Shown: positions 1 through 8,382 of the stretch, piece after piece | Layout: the number at the start of each line of letters is the position of its first letter | Position numbering within the stretch: position 1 is the first letter of the stretch | Assembly (NCBI GenBank): GCA_002314565.1 | Contig: DCGL01000135.1 | Location: 1 to 14,817, forward strand | Length of the DNA: 14,817 nucleotides | Reading direction: 5' to 3' | DNA from: Clostridiales bacterium UBA1779 | Lineage (GTDB): Bacteria; Bacillota; Clostridia; Oscillospirales; CAG-272 | The notes under the pieces: model-generated | What the model was told of the DNA's origin: nothing | What the model saw: only the letters and a program-made list of their open reading frames with translations | Database searches by the model: none | Made by a program: the position numbers and the translations under genes

Positions 1-97
1 TTTTGCCGGAGCCGGCCGCAGCGGATATCATAAGGCTGCGCCCGCGGGAACTTACGGCAGCTTCCTGGGCGTCAGTTCTTTTTATTTCATTTGCCAT
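1..97 (-). CDS. addA: AddA helicase-nuclease subunit, N-terminal fragment
   Basis: Only the first 32 codons are present; the gene leaves the window at position 1. The peptide starts MANEIKRTDAQEAAV and reaches SAAAGSGK, which fits the AddA/UvrD-type superfamily 1 helicase N-terminus: a Q-motif-like TxxQ stretch followed by the Walker A loop (AAGSGKT in the family). A TGAGGT ribosome binding site lies just upstream of the ATG at 97. It follows addB by 54 bases on the same strand, the usual addB-addA order in Firmicutes. By family knowledge, AddA is the 3'-5' helicase and nuclease half of the AddAB complex that resects double-strand breaks and loads RecA. The identity rests on a short fragment plus strong context. 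Confidence 0.88.
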   Translation of the reverse strand, partial: MANEIKRTDAQEAAVSSRGRSLMISAAAGSGK

Positions 98-151
98 AAA
101 TTGACCTCATATGGAAATCGTTTCACTTTTTTGAAGGAAGGAGCACGACGG

Positions 152-3100
152 TCAGCCCCTGAAAGCGGTTCTGCACACTTCGGCAAAGTCGCAGTATCTG
201 CAGCTGTCGCTGCCCTTTGAGGGAACGGCTGCCGCGGAGCCCTTCTTTATCTGCTCCGCACGCGAAACGAGAATTTCGGAGACCTTTGAAAAGAGTACGT
301 CAAAACCTTCGGGAGTGATAAGCGTGCGTTTTCCTTCCTTGCCCATAAGTATGCGATCGTCGGACGAACGGCTGACTGCCGCGCGGATGTCTTCGTTGTC
401 AAGCATAGCACCGCTGCGTGAAAGACTCTGTGCAACGGACTCGAAAATGCCGGCTTCATCGTCGGTGTTTTTCTCGACTCTCGGGGCGGCGGTTGAAAGA
501 TAGGTGAGGGCTCCTTCGTTTTTTTCGGACTCAACGCTGACACCGGGAAGCGGTGACGAGCCTCTTGTCAGAGAGAAAAGATAGAGCAGCAGCTGAAGGT
601 TTTCTCCTTTATCCACGTCGGACAAACTGAAGCTTTTTGAGCCCGTTTTGTAATCGACGCATCTGACAAAGGCTTTGCCGTCCTTTTCGAACACGTCGAC
701 GCGGTCGACGACGCCTTCAAGAGAGACCGTTCCTCCGTCTTTTGTCCTGAATTTAAGAGGAGGGATACCGTTTTTGCCGATTTTCAGCTCGAAGGCCTTC
801 GGAACGAAGTCCGAATCCGAAAGCTCTGAAAGAATATCCGAAGTTATGACGTCGGCAAGGAAGCGCAGGCGACGGGCAAGGTGCTCAAGGCGCGACGTGC
901 GCTGTCCCGAGCCCTTCGGTGCCAGACGGTCAAGTATTTCGTCCACGATACGCAAAAGCATTTGGCGTCTTTCTTCATTGTCGGGGAACACTCCGCCGCG
1001 TACCGTGTATATTTCAATCAGGAAATCTTCAAGTATTGCGTGAACGAAGGTTCCGATTGAACTGAATGAGAAGGCAGCCTTTCCGCCCGGGTCAAGGCCG
1101 AGCGTGTATCTGCAATAATATTTAAAGGGACAGTCGGTAAAGCACTGCAATCTTGACTGAGTGAGAACGGTGTGTTTTCCCGTGGCAGCGAGTACCGATT
1201 CCGAAGCTACGCTCAGTTCCGACGAGTCAATCGGACTTTCCGAGAGCAGCTGCGAGGGAATTTCGGCATCGATTGAGGCAAGCAGTTCTTCAAGTGCCGC
1301 AGCTTCGGGAGTGCCGCTTAAGAGATTCGAATATTCGCAGGCCATCGAAGCGGATACTATGCGGTCGGTGACGTCAAGGTCGGACGCTTCGGTTTCGGCA
1401 GAAGGAACAATCCGCATTATTCTTGATACAGCAAGGGAAGTATTGTCTATTCTTGTGAAAACAATCAGCTTTTCCGATGCAAAGGCAGCAGCGCGGCGGA
1501 CGAAATACAGTTCGTCTGAAGCAGCGGTTTCCCTGTCACGCATCAGAGGCAGGACGCGACCGAGAACTTCGCGCTCGCTTGAGCTGAAAAGTCCGTTTTC
1601 AGCGGGAACAGCGGGGAAGCTGCCGTCATAGACCCCGAGCAGAATCACGCATTTCGGCGAATCGGCTCTGAGCATATCCGCGGAACCGACGGTCACCGCG
1701 TCGCAGGAAACGGGAATCGTTCCGAAAGTCACCGAATCGAAAACGGTTTTCAGTGCTTTCTGGAATTCATTGAGGTCCGGCACGGGAGCACCCGAATATG
1801 CCGAGCATAAATCTTCAAGCGCGGACACCGTTTCCTTGAATATGTGCGAGCTTTCAACGGCTTCGCGGACGTGCCCGGTTGCAAGCTCCCGCTTCGCGCC
1901 GGCTTTTAACTGCGCACTGACTGACAGAGTCTGCAGGAATCTGAAAATCGCGGCGCAGATACCTCGGCAGTCGGCTGCCGTCTTTATTTCTTCTGACAGA
2001 ACCGTCAGATACGAGCAGAGCGTTTCACGGGTTCTGTTTACATCTTCAAGGACGCGGGCAGAACGTTCGGTTATGATATCCGTGTATCCGTCGGGATTCA
2101 TTTCCCATGGGCCGCGGGTAAAGCCGCGGCCGGAGATGCGCCATTTTTCAACGTAAATTTCAAAGAGGTCGCACTCCTCGGGCGTAAAGCCGCAAAGGCC
2201 GGTCTTCAGGTGGGCGATGACGTCCTCCGCCTGCCAGCCTCCCGAAAGAATTTTCAGAGCGGACAGAATGAGTCTTGCGGGAGAGGAGGCCGACAGGGCG
2301 GTCTTTTCGGAGAGAAACCAGCAAATTCCCGCATCCTCAAAGGCGCGGTCGATGATTCCGCGGTATTGCGTCGCATCTCTTGCAACGACGGCAATATCCC
2401 TGAATTTGTACCCGCCGTCAATGAGCTTGCGTATTTCGGCGGCGCAGGCTTCGGCCTCGTCGTATGAATCGCGGGCGCTGATGATTCTGACGCTGCCGTT
2501 GTCGGGATTTTTGCATACGGGGGCTGAAGGAGTCCATAAATCTGAGGCAATCAGGCTCAGCGCTTCGCTTCTGAAGCGCTTCGGAGTGTCAAAGAGGACT
2601 GTTTCGGTTCTCAGACCGCTTGAAGCCGCGTCGGACCTCAGTCTGTCGGACATACGTCTGAGTGATTCCGTATCCGTTGAACGGCAGGTCGGAGAGGGAA
2701 GGGGGACGGATATGAAAACATCCGCAGCACTGCTCATAAGCATACGGATGATATCGTGCTGAACCCCCGTAAGTCCCGAGAAGGAGTCTATATAAACCTT
2801 CATATCTCCGAAAAGTTCTTTCGGGTTTTCAATATTCAGAAGCCGTGTCAGGTCATCCGAAGGTTCGTCAAAGCTTTCGTGAAGCAGAGCACGGTAAGAC
2901 GATATAACCGTGGAAATATCGCGCAGCTTTGCAGCAGTTCTGCCTTCGGGCAGCTTTTTCACTGCAGCGTCCATCTTTTCCGTGCCGATACCGGATGCCC
3001 CGAATTCATCGCATATTTTCAGCATTGCCGATGGTAGTGCCGGGTCAGACAGAGCTGCGTCTGCATATTCGGAAAGCAAAGGTCCGACTGATTTCAGAGC

Positions 3101-3382
3101 ACGCTGCATACAAACGAGGCGTATTCCGCGTGTTGCGTATTTTGCGGAAAGTCCCCCGCGGATTCTGAACACGCGGTTGCACAGACGAGTGAAATTCGTG
3201 GCTTCGACTGTCAGCTGGGCAGAGGCCGGCAGGCGAAGGACAAGCTCTCTTTCAGCTGTTACGGTCGTCTGCTCAGGCACGAGAAGAACAGCCTTTCGTC
3301 CGTTTTTGGCATCTTCTTCAAGGCAGGAGTATATATATTCGGTTTTTCCGCAGCCGTGATTGCCGTAGAGAAAAGTTATCAT
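152..3382 (-). CDS. addB: AddB, ATP-dependent helicase/deoxyribonuclease subunit B
   Basis: This 1076-residue protein has the AddB layout. A Walker A-like loop GNHGCGKT sits at residues 7-14, followed by a long, degenerate helicase-like region and a C-terminal PD-(D/E)XK nuclease. The nuclease shows GVVDRVD at 890-896 and DYK at 910-912. Four cysteines expected to bind a 4Fe-4S cluster are visible: C751 in the CPFKYYC segment, and C1061, C1064 and C1070 in the C-x2-C-x5-C tail. Length is slightly below the usual 1100-1200. By family knowledge, AddB cuts the 5' strand and recognises Chi sites within AddAB. The ATG at 3382 overlaps the stop of the QueG-like gene by 4 bases (ATGA), so translation is probably coupled, and addA follows 54 bases downstream. 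No frame disruption is seen. Confidence 0.95.
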   Translation of the reverse strand: MITFLYGNHGCGKTEYIYSCLEEDAKNGRKAVLLVPEQTTVTAERELVLRLPASAQLTVEATNFTRLCNRVFRIRGGLSAKYATRGIRLVCMQRALKSVGPLLSEYADAALSDPALPSAMLKICDEFGASGIGTEKMDAAVKKLPEGRTAAKLRDISTVISSYRALLHESFDEPSDDLTRLLNIENPKELFGDMKVYIDSFSGLTGVQHDIIRMLMSSAADVFISVPLPSPTCRSTDTESLRRMSDRLRSDAASSGLRTETVLFDTPKRFRSEALSLIASDLWTPSAPVCKNPDNGSVRIISARDSYDEAEACAAEIRKLIDGGYKFRDIAVVARDATQYRGIIDRAFEDAGICWFLSEKTALSASSPARLILSALKILSGGWQAEDVIAHLKTGLCGFTPEECDLFEIYVEKWRISGRGFTRGPWEMNPDGYTDIITERSARVLEDVNRTRETLCSYLTVLSEEIKTAADCRGICAAIFRFLQTLSVSAQLKAGAKRELATGHVREAVESSHIFKETVSALEDLCSAYSGAPVPDLNEFQKALKTVFDSVTFGTIPVSCDAVTVGSADMLRADSPKCVILLGVYDGSFPAVPAENGLFSSSEREVLGRVLPLMRDRETAASDELYFVRRAAAFASEKLIVFTRIDNTSLAVSRIMRIVPSAETEASDLDVTDRIVSASMACEYSNLLSGTPEAAALEELLASIDAEIPSQLLSESPIDSSELSVASESVLAATGKHTVLTQSRLQCFTDCPFKYYCRYTLGLDPGGKAAFSFSSIGTFVHAILEDFLIEIYTVRGGVFPDNEERRQMLLRIVDEILDRLAPKGSGQRTSRLEHLARRLRFLADVITSDILSELSDSDFVPKAFELKIGKNGIPPLKFRTKDGGTVSLEGVVDRVDVFEKDGKAFVRCVDYKTGSKSFSLSDVDKGENLQLLLYLFSLTRGSSPLPGVSVESEKNEGALTYLSTAAPRVEKNTDDEAGIFESVAQSLSRSGAMLDNEDIRAAVSRSSDDRILMGKEGKRTLITPEGFDVLFSKVSEILVSRAEQIKKGSAAAVPSKGSDSCRYCDFAEVCRTAFRG

Positions 3383-4233
3383 TCGCGGTTCCCGCCTTTC
3401 ATATCTATAGTTTTATTGTGGTTGCCGTGATTATCCAATAGTTTTATGTTCCGTAAAATCGTATCCGCACCGCGCCAGGAATATGCTCTTTCCCCGAAGT
3501 CTTTTTCATCGGAAATTGAATCTTTGTCCGGAGTGAAAATCAGGTTTTCCCTGAAAAACGGGATATCCGTATACAGAGTTCCCGCTTCGCGGGCTTTTTT
3601 CGTGTGAGGACAGACCTCCTGGCACAGGTCGCAGCCCCAGGCACAGCCGCTTTTCAGAATTTGCTGCTGCTCGTCACCTGTAAGGGCTCCTTTTTTCTGG
3701 GTAAGTGAAGAAAGGCAGAGAGTCATATCACCGCCGGCGGGACAGGCTTTTCCGCATAAACCGCAATTTTCGCAATATTCCGGTTCAGCGCCGCAGAAGT
3801 CGGTTTCAAGGTCTGTGATTATTTCAAATATAAACACAAAGGAGGAGTGTTTTTCGTTTATCAGAAGGCCGTTCCGGCCGATGATTCCGAGCCCGGCACG
3901 TGCTGCCGCATCTCTTTCGTCGATTGGGGAACGGTCGGTGAAAAAGGCAAAGTGAAAGCCCGGATACGCTTTTTCGATTTCGGGAGCGGCATTTTCCTGC
4001 AGGCGCTTGACAAAGAGATGATAGTCCTTTGCTGCCGCATAGACGGATACCGTTTTCTTTTCCGCAGCGTCATATTCTTCCGGATAATACGGGATAAGCC
4101 CCATAAGCGCCGTTTTGGCGGTGAACGGCAGTCTTTCAAGAAGATACTGCTTTTTTACCGTACAGGCGTAAAGAGGCAGGGCGCGAGCGTATTCTATTCC
4201 GGATATCTGAAGAATATCATACAGTTTTTTCAT
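3379..4233 (-). CDS. QueG-like (epoxyqueuosine reductase family) double 4Fe-4S protein, short form
   Basis: The 284-residue product resembles QueG/DUF1730 proteins. It has an N-terminal segment with TDRSPIDERDAAARAGLG (D100 is the likely counterpart of the QueG catalytic Asp) and IGRNGLLI. Two ferredoxin-like cysteine sets follow: C154/C157/C160/C164 and C197/C201/C204/C208. By family knowledge, QueG is a cobalamin and iron-sulfur enzyme for the last step of queuosine synthesis in tRNA. This protein is about 100 residues shorter than standard QueG and lacks the C-terminal HEAT-like extension, so it may be a paralogue with another substrate; no symbol is assigned. It is first in an operon with addB and addA. 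The ATG at 4233 has only a weak Shine-Dalgarno sequence. Confidence 0.8.
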   Translation of the reverse strand: MKKLYDILQISGIEYARALPLYACTVKKQYLLERLPFTAKTALMGLIPYYPEEYDAAEKKTVSVYAAAKDYHLFVKRLQENAAPEIEKAYPGFHFAFFTDRSPIDERDAAARAGLGIIGRNGLLINEKHSSFVFIFEIITDLETDFCGAEPEYCENCGLCGKACPAGGDMTLCLSSLTQKKGALTGDEQQQILKSGCAWGCDLCQEVCPHTKKAREAGTLYTDIPFFRENLIFTPDKDSISDEKDFGERAYSWRGADTILRNIKLLDNHGNHNKTIDMKGGNRE

Positions 4234-4296
4234 CTGTTTTCAGCTTTCTGTTGACTTATACGTACATACTAAAGTATAATACTGTATATTGTCACA

Positions 4297-4325
4297 ATTA
4301 TATCATTTTGTGCTGTTTTATTCAA
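4297..4325 (-). promoter_or_regulatory. Sigma-A-type promoter of the queG-like/addB/addA operon
   Basis: Read on the minus strand, TTGAAT (4325-4320) and a perfect TATAAT (4302-4297) are separated by 17 bases. The predicted start near 4290 gives a leader of about 57 bases before the ATG at 4233. It lies in the divergent region between this operon and the htrA-like gene. This is read from the sequence only. Confidence 0.72.
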
Positions 4326-4400
4326 GAAGATAATACATTTGTATACCGAACTTTCAATGGCTTTTTGATGATACTTCATCAAATCTTCACAAAGTAAAAC

Positions 4401-4406
4401 TATAAT
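4401..4406 (+). promoter_or_regulatory. Possible -10 box of the htrA-like operon
   Basis: A perfect TATAAT lies 118 bases upstream of the htrA-like ATG, in an AT-rich stretch. No good -35 hexamer is found at 16-18 bases upstream (the sequence there is near ATCAAA). If used, it is either activator-dependent or served by an alternative sigma factor, which would suit a stress-induced protease. The predicted transcript would start near 4413 and carry a leader of about 110 bases. Confidence 0.4.
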
Positions 4407-4412
4407 TGTAAG

Positions 4413-4524
4413 CGTAATGAGGAAGAGGACACAGCCCGCGGGCATAATCCCCGACCCTGTAAATATATTCACCCCCCACGGGTGAGCTGCATTCCGGCAC
4501 GGCCGGAGAAAGGACCCCTAAGTT
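4413..4524 (+). ncRNA. Structured 5' leader of the htrA-like gene, class unknown
   Basis: The leader is far more GC-rich than the promoter region before it and holds three potential hairpins. These are the self-complementary GCCCGCGGGC at 4434-4443, TCACCC/GGGTGA at 4469-4474/4480-4485, and TCCGG/CCGGA at 4493-4497/4503-4507. The last one ends next to the purine-rich ribosome binding segment AAGGA at 4510-4514, about 10 bases before the ATG, so it could affect access to the start. I compared it by eye with common riboswitch consensus patterns (TPP, SAM-I, FMN, ydaO, fluoride, cobalamin) and found no convincing match. Calling it a regulatory RNA is inference; no minus-strand gene explains the composition. 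Confidence 0.35.
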
Positions 4525-6048
4525 ATGGAAGAGTACTACGTAAATCCTGAAAAGAAAAACGAAAATCAGGGACAGAATGTAGAAAATCAGAATCGTCAGA
4601 ACAATGCAGGCAGCGCGGATGTGCAGAACGGCACAGCTTCCGAAGTGCCCCCGAAAACATACGGAGCCTATTATACTCCGTCTGACAGTCAGTCGGGCGA
4701 ATATCATTTTACCCCGTACATCAAAACGGATATTAATGAGGGACGCGGACAGGCTCAGTACCGGTCTGAAGCATCAGGTGCGCAGAGTGCAGGCGGAAAT
4801 TCCGCAGCTGTCCCGAAACCCGCCAAAAAACGCAGTTCCGCCGGAAGAATCATAGGCATCACAGCGGCGGTTATGGCAGTGATAATCACTCTGTCAGCCT
4901 GTGCCGTCGGCGTAATGTTTATGGCAAAATCACTTTTTCCGTATAACGGAACGGCGCTTATCGGCAGCAATACAAGCGAAACGACAACCGAATCCGCTAA
5001 CGTAAATACAGAAACTCCCGTCGTAAACTTCTCGGACGGTTCGGCGACCGAAACCAATGCGGTGACAACCTCGAAGGTAGCTCAGGGAGAAAAAATGAGC
5101 GTTGAGGATGCGGTTGCGGCCATTCAGAACTCAGTTGTCGAAATCACAACCGAGTCCGTTCAGACCAGCCGTTACTACGGTTCATACGTTACCTCCGGTG
5201 CCGGAAGCGGAGTTATCATTTCGAAGACCGGAATGATTATCACAAACAACCACGTTATTGAAGGCGCAACGAAAATCACGGTCAGACTCACTGACGGAAC
5301 GGAATTTGAAGCAACTCTCGTCGGAACCGATGACGAAGAAGATATTGCCGTAATTTCCATAAATCCCGGTACGACAGAACTTACCGCCGCAGTCCTCGGA
5401 AACAGCGACAGCATCAGAACCGGCGAGTCAATCATCGTTATCGGAAATCCTCTCGGTGAACTTGGCGGCTCCGTTTCACTCGGAATCATTTCCGCAACGA
5501 AACGCGAAATTGCCGTTGACGAGGTCGGAACCATGACCCTGATTCAGACCGATGCAGCCGTAAACCCCGGCAACTCCGGCGGAGGAATGTTTAATCTTTA
5601 CGGTGAGCTTATCGGTGTTGTCAATTCAAAGTATTCGGAAACCGGTGTCGAAGGCCTCGGCTTTGCGATTCCGATCAACGACGCATGGACGGTTGCGGAC
5701 GACCTTATGACCTACGGATACGTAAAAGGACGCGTTATCAAAGGACTTAAGGGACTTTCGGTCACGGATGAAAGCGAACAGTACAGTCTGACATACGGTG
5801 CCTGCGTAGTAATAACCGCCGTTGACGAAGGCTCCTCCTTCCAGGTCGGCGATATCATCACAGCCGTCAACGGCGTATCGGTTGAGAGCGTTTCGGATAT
5901 CAAAAAGGCTCTGAGATCCGTATCTGCCGGGGAGACGGTAAGCGTACGCGTGATAAGGATTTACAAGCAGGGCTTCTACAGCACTTCACGTTCAGGCACT
6001 CTTTATGCCGAAGTTTATGAAGTCGAGCAGGGCGGCACCCTGAATTAA
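4525..6048 (+). CDS. htrA: HtrA/DegP-like membrane-anchored serine protease with PDZ domain
   Basis: The 507-residue protein has a long, Gln/Asn/Ser-rich cytoplasmic tail (1-105), one transmembrane helix (about 108-136), a Ser/Thr-rich linker, a trypsin-like protease domain (about 190-395) and a C-terminal PDZ domain (about 405-500). The catalytic triad is visible: H243 in NNHVIEG, D273 in EEDIAV and S351 in GNSGGG. By family knowledge, HtrA proteases degrade or refold damaged exported proteins on the outer side of the membrane, often under control of an envelope-stress two-component system. Such a system lies directly downstream here. The unstructured N-terminal tail is typical of Clostridia HtrA. 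The gene is followed by an 11-bp perfect hairpin. Confidence 0.95.
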   Translation: MEEYYVNPEKKNENQGQNVENQNRQNNAGSADVQNGTASEVPPKTYGAYYTPSDSQSGEYHFTPYIKTDINEGRGQAQYRSEASGAQSAGGNSAAVPKPAKKRSSAGRIIGITAAVMAVIITLSACAVGVMFMAKSLFPYNGTALIGSNTSETTTESANVNTETPVVNFSDGSATETNAVTTSKVAQGEKMSVEDAVAAIQNSVVEITTESVQTSRYYGSYVTSGAGSGVIISKTGMIITNNHVIEGATKITVRLTDGTEFEATLVGTDDEEDIAVISINPGTTELTAAVLGNSDSIRTGESIIVIGNPLGELGGSVSLGIISATKREIAVDEVGTMTLIQTDAAVNPGNSGGGMFNLYGELIGVVNSKYSETGVEGLGFAIPINDAWTVADDLMTYGYVKGRVIKGLKGLSVTDESEQYSLTYGACVVITAVDEGSSFQVGDIITAVNGVSVESVSDIKKALRSVSAGETVSVRVIRIYKQGFYSTSRSGTLYAEVYEVEQGGTLN

Positions 6049-6058
6049 CTCAAATATA

Positions 6059-6085
6059 CCTTCCCGCAGAAAAACTGCGGGAAGG
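6059..6085 (+). terminator. Strong hairpin between htrA and the response regulator, lacking a U tract
   Basis: CCTTCCCGCAG (6059-6069) and CTGCGGGAAGG (6075-6085) form a perfect 11-bp stem with an AAAAA loop. What follows is ATTCTGAATTT rather than a run of T, so it is not a canonical intrinsic terminator. It may act as a partial terminator or as an RNA stability/processing element that lowers regulator and kinase expression relative to the protease. Confidence 0.5.
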
Positions 6086-6126
6086 ATTCTGAATTTAAAA
6101 ATCTAAATTAATGAAAGAGGTTCCAG

Positions 6127-6816
6127 ATGTTTAATATTCTTGTAGTTGACGATGAGACAGGAATCCGCTCAATAATCAAAAAATATGCCGAATTCGAAGG
6201 TCACAAGGTCTTTGAATGCGATGACGGTATGGATGCCGTGAACACGGTAAGAAACGGTCAGTACGACATCGTCGTTATGGACATTATGATGCCGGATCTT
6301 GACGGACTTTCCGCAGTCCGTGAAATCAGAAAGTTCTCACAGATTCCGATTATCGTCCTTTCCGCCAGAGGCGAGGAGTACGACAAAATCAACGGCTTCT
6401 GTCTCGGTATTGACGACTACGTGGTAAAGCCCTTCTCACCGAAGGAGCTCATGCTCAGAATCGAGGCCGTTATGAGACGGTCTTCAAAGCCCGTTCAGGA
6501 AAAGGCGGAGCACGAAACCGTTTCCTTCGACGAAGGCAAGCTCGTTGCCGATTTAACCGCCAGAATCGTATATATTGACGGTGAAAGAGTCGAAATGTCC
6601 CCGAAGGAGTACGAGCTCTTCTTCTATATGATTGCCAACCAGAATATTGCCCTGACACGTGAAAAGCTTATCTGCGACGTCTGGGGTTACGATTTCTACG
6701 GCGATGCCAGAACCCTTGACACTCACGTGAAGCTTTTACGCCGCTCTCTCGGCAGATACGCCGACTACATAGTCACACTGAGAGGAATCGGTTACCGCTT
6801 TGAAGGAAAACAGTAA
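6127..6816 (+). CDS. OmpR/PhoB-family response regulator
   Basis: The 229-residue protein has an N-terminal receiver domain. Acidic pocket residues are D8/D9, the phosphoacceptor is D52 in VVMDIMMPDLDG, S79 is the switch residue and K101 lies in DDYVVKPFSP. A C-terminal winged-helix DNA-binding domain (about 130-229) carries TLDTHVKLLRR and the closing GIGYRF wing typical of the family. An AAAGAGG ribosome binding site precedes the ATG. It acts in the cytoplasm as a phosphorylation-controlled transcription factor. The upstream protease gene is a plausible target, by analogy with envelope-stress systems such as CssRS; this is inference. Its 3' end overlaps the kinase gene by 17 bases. Confidence 0.95.
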   Translation: MFNILVVDDETGIRSIIKKYAEFEGHKVFECDDGMDAVNTVRNGQYDIVVMDIMMPDLDGLSAVREIRKFSQIPIIVLSARGEEYDKINGFCLGIDDYVVKPFSPKELMLRIEAVMRRSSKPVQEKAEHETVSFDEGKLVADLTARIVYIDGERVEMSPKEYELFFYMIANQNIALTREKLICDVWGYDFYGDARTLDTHVKLLRRSLGRYADYIVTLRGIGYRFEGKQ

Positions 6817-8293
6817 AAAAAAGGAAGAAGCAAAGAAGACGCGTAAAGATATGAGCATACGCACGCGTATCATCATATACTTTACGGCCTTTATTGCGCT
6901 CATTCTCTGCGTTATTTATCTCGTTCAGATAATTCTGCTCGGCTTTTTCTACAGAAAGGCCAAAAATGCGGAGCTCGACAAAATAGCCGATGAAATCTGC
7001 AGTTCTGTCGGAACGGTTGACGCAGAGCAGCTTGCATATGAGAGTGCGTGGAGGTCAAAAACCTGCATTATCGTATTTTCAGTGTTGAACTCCTCACTCA
7101 ATGAAATTAAGATTTCAATTGACGAATCCCCGGTCTGTGTGATTCACAATCTGTCGAACGAATCGCTCAATGAGTATTTTTCAAAAGCCCTGGATAACGG
7201 CGGTGAGCTGCTGTCAACGATGAGTCTCGATTCGGTATTCATTGAGAGGGAAGGACAGAGCGTCAGAAAATCGACCAAGGTGACGACTGCAGTTCTGGTA
7301 CGCTCGTTCACAGGTCAGGACGGAAACGCATATGCACTGTTTCTGAATACGGAAATGTCTCCCATGGTCAGCGTTGCTTCGACGCTGAAATCCCAGTTTT
7401 CATGGCTGACGCTCGCCATTCTTTTCGTTTCGGTTCTCGTTGCATATTTCTTCTCAAATCAGATTTCAAGACCGCTCATTGCCATGACTGCCAAGGCAAG
7501 GCGTATGGCCAAGGGCGATTATACTCCTGATTTCAAAGAGGAGGGCTATCTTGAAACGCGTCAGCTTGCAGCAACGCTGAACTACGCGGCAACGGAAATT
7601 GCAAAAACGGACAAGCTCAGACGCGAGCTGATTTCGAACGTTTCGCACGACCTGCGTACTCCGCTTACGATGATTTCCGGTTATGCCGAGGTTATGAGAG
7701 ACATTCCCGGTGAGAATACACCGGAAAACGTTCAGGTTATCATCGACGAATCAAAGCACCTGACGTCTCTGGTCAACGATATGCTCGATCTGTCGAAGAT
7801 TGAGTCGGGGGTAAAGAAAATGAACCCCGAGCATTTCTGTCTGACGGACAGCATACGCGACGTAATGACGAGATATTCGGCTCTTACCGAGCATGAGGGT
7901 TATACGATTTCATTTGAGGATGACGGACCCGTTTACGTGATTGCCGACCGCACGATGATAATTCAGGTGGTTTACAATCTCGTCAACAACGCAGTCAACT
8001 ATTCCGGCGACGATAAGATGGTAGTTGTAAAACAGATTACCGAACGTTCGGATACCGGCGTTCGCGTGAAAATAAGCGTCAGCGATACCGGCGACGGAAT
8101 TTCACCCGAGAACATCAACAGCGTCTGGGAAAGATATTACAGGGAAGACAAGACTCACAAGCGTGCCGTGGTGGGCACAGGTCTCGGCCTTTCGATAGTC
8201 AGGGAAATTCTTCAGAAGCACAACGCCTCCTTCGGTGTCGAGAGCACTGAGGGGCAGGGAAGCACCTTCTGGTTCGAGCTTCCCGCCGTCTGA
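6800..8293 (+). CDS. Sensor histidine kinase (HAMP-HisKA-HATPase)
   Basis: The product has a lysine-rich N-terminus, TM1 (about 24-50), an extracytoplasmic sensor region (about 51-198), TM2 (about 200-218) and a HAMP linker (219-271). The HisKA domain follows, with phospho-accepting H283 in SHDLRTPLT, and then the ATPase domain (N box NLVNNAVN 393-400, DTGDGI 429-434, GTGLGL 459-464). The chosen start is TTG at 6800, overlapping the response regulator by 17 bases with AGAGGA upstream. An ATG at 6851 (residue 18) is an alternative that still keeps TM1. It most likely phosphorylates the adjacent regulator. The sensor region is not a recognisable PAS or Cache fold by eye, so the signal is unknown. 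An intrinsic terminator follows. Confidence 0.94.
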   Translation: MKENSKKKEEAKKTRKDMSIRTRIIIYFTAFIALILCVIYLVQIILLGFFYRKAKNAELDKIADEICSSVGTVDAEQLAYESAWRSKTCIIVFSVLNSSLNEIKISIDESPVCVIHNLSNESLNEYFSKALDNGGELLSTMSLDSVFIEREGQSVRKSTKVTTAVLVRSFTGQDGNAYALFLNTEMSPMVSVASTLKSQFSWLTLAILFVSVLVAYFFSNQISRPLIAMTAKARRMAKGDYTPDFKEEGYLETRQLAATLNYAATEIAKTDKLRRELISNVSHDLRTPLTMISGYAEVMRDIPGENTPENVQVIIDESKHLTSLVNDMLDLSKIESGVKKMNPEHFCLTDSIRDVMTRYSALTEHEGYTISFEDDGPVYVIADRTMIIQVVYNLVNNAVNYSGDDKMVVVKQITERSDTGVRVKISVSDTGDGISPENINSVWERYYREDKTHKRAVVGTGLGLSIVREILQKHNASFGVESTEGQGSTFWFELPAV

Positions 8294-8305
8294 AAACATG
8301 AAAAG

Positions 8306-8330
8306 CTGCCGGTTCTGCCGGCAGTTTTTT
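8306..8330 (+). terminator. Intrinsic terminator of the htrA/two-component operon
   Basis: CTGCCGG (8306-8312), a TTCTG loop and CCGGCAG (8318-8324) form a 7-bp GC-rich stem followed directly by six T. AAAAG sits before the stem and can extend the pairing. It lies 13 bases after the kinase stop. Confidence 0.9.
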
Positions 8331-8382
8331 AAGTCGGAAACTCATACGTGAACGCAGTTATTCCCGGGACTTCAAAAAATGC

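Noticed and set aside
315..3359. Many plus-strand open frames opposite addB
   Set aside because: They are Ser/Arg-rich shadows of the addB codon pattern, with no ribosome binding sites and no domains.
4269..4707. Two minus-strand open frames (4269-4472 and 4387-4707) opposite the htrA leader and start
   Set aside because: They cover promoter and leader DNA and the opposite strand of the htrA N-terminal region, lack clear ribosome binding sites and show no recognisable protein features beyond AT-driven hydrophobicity.
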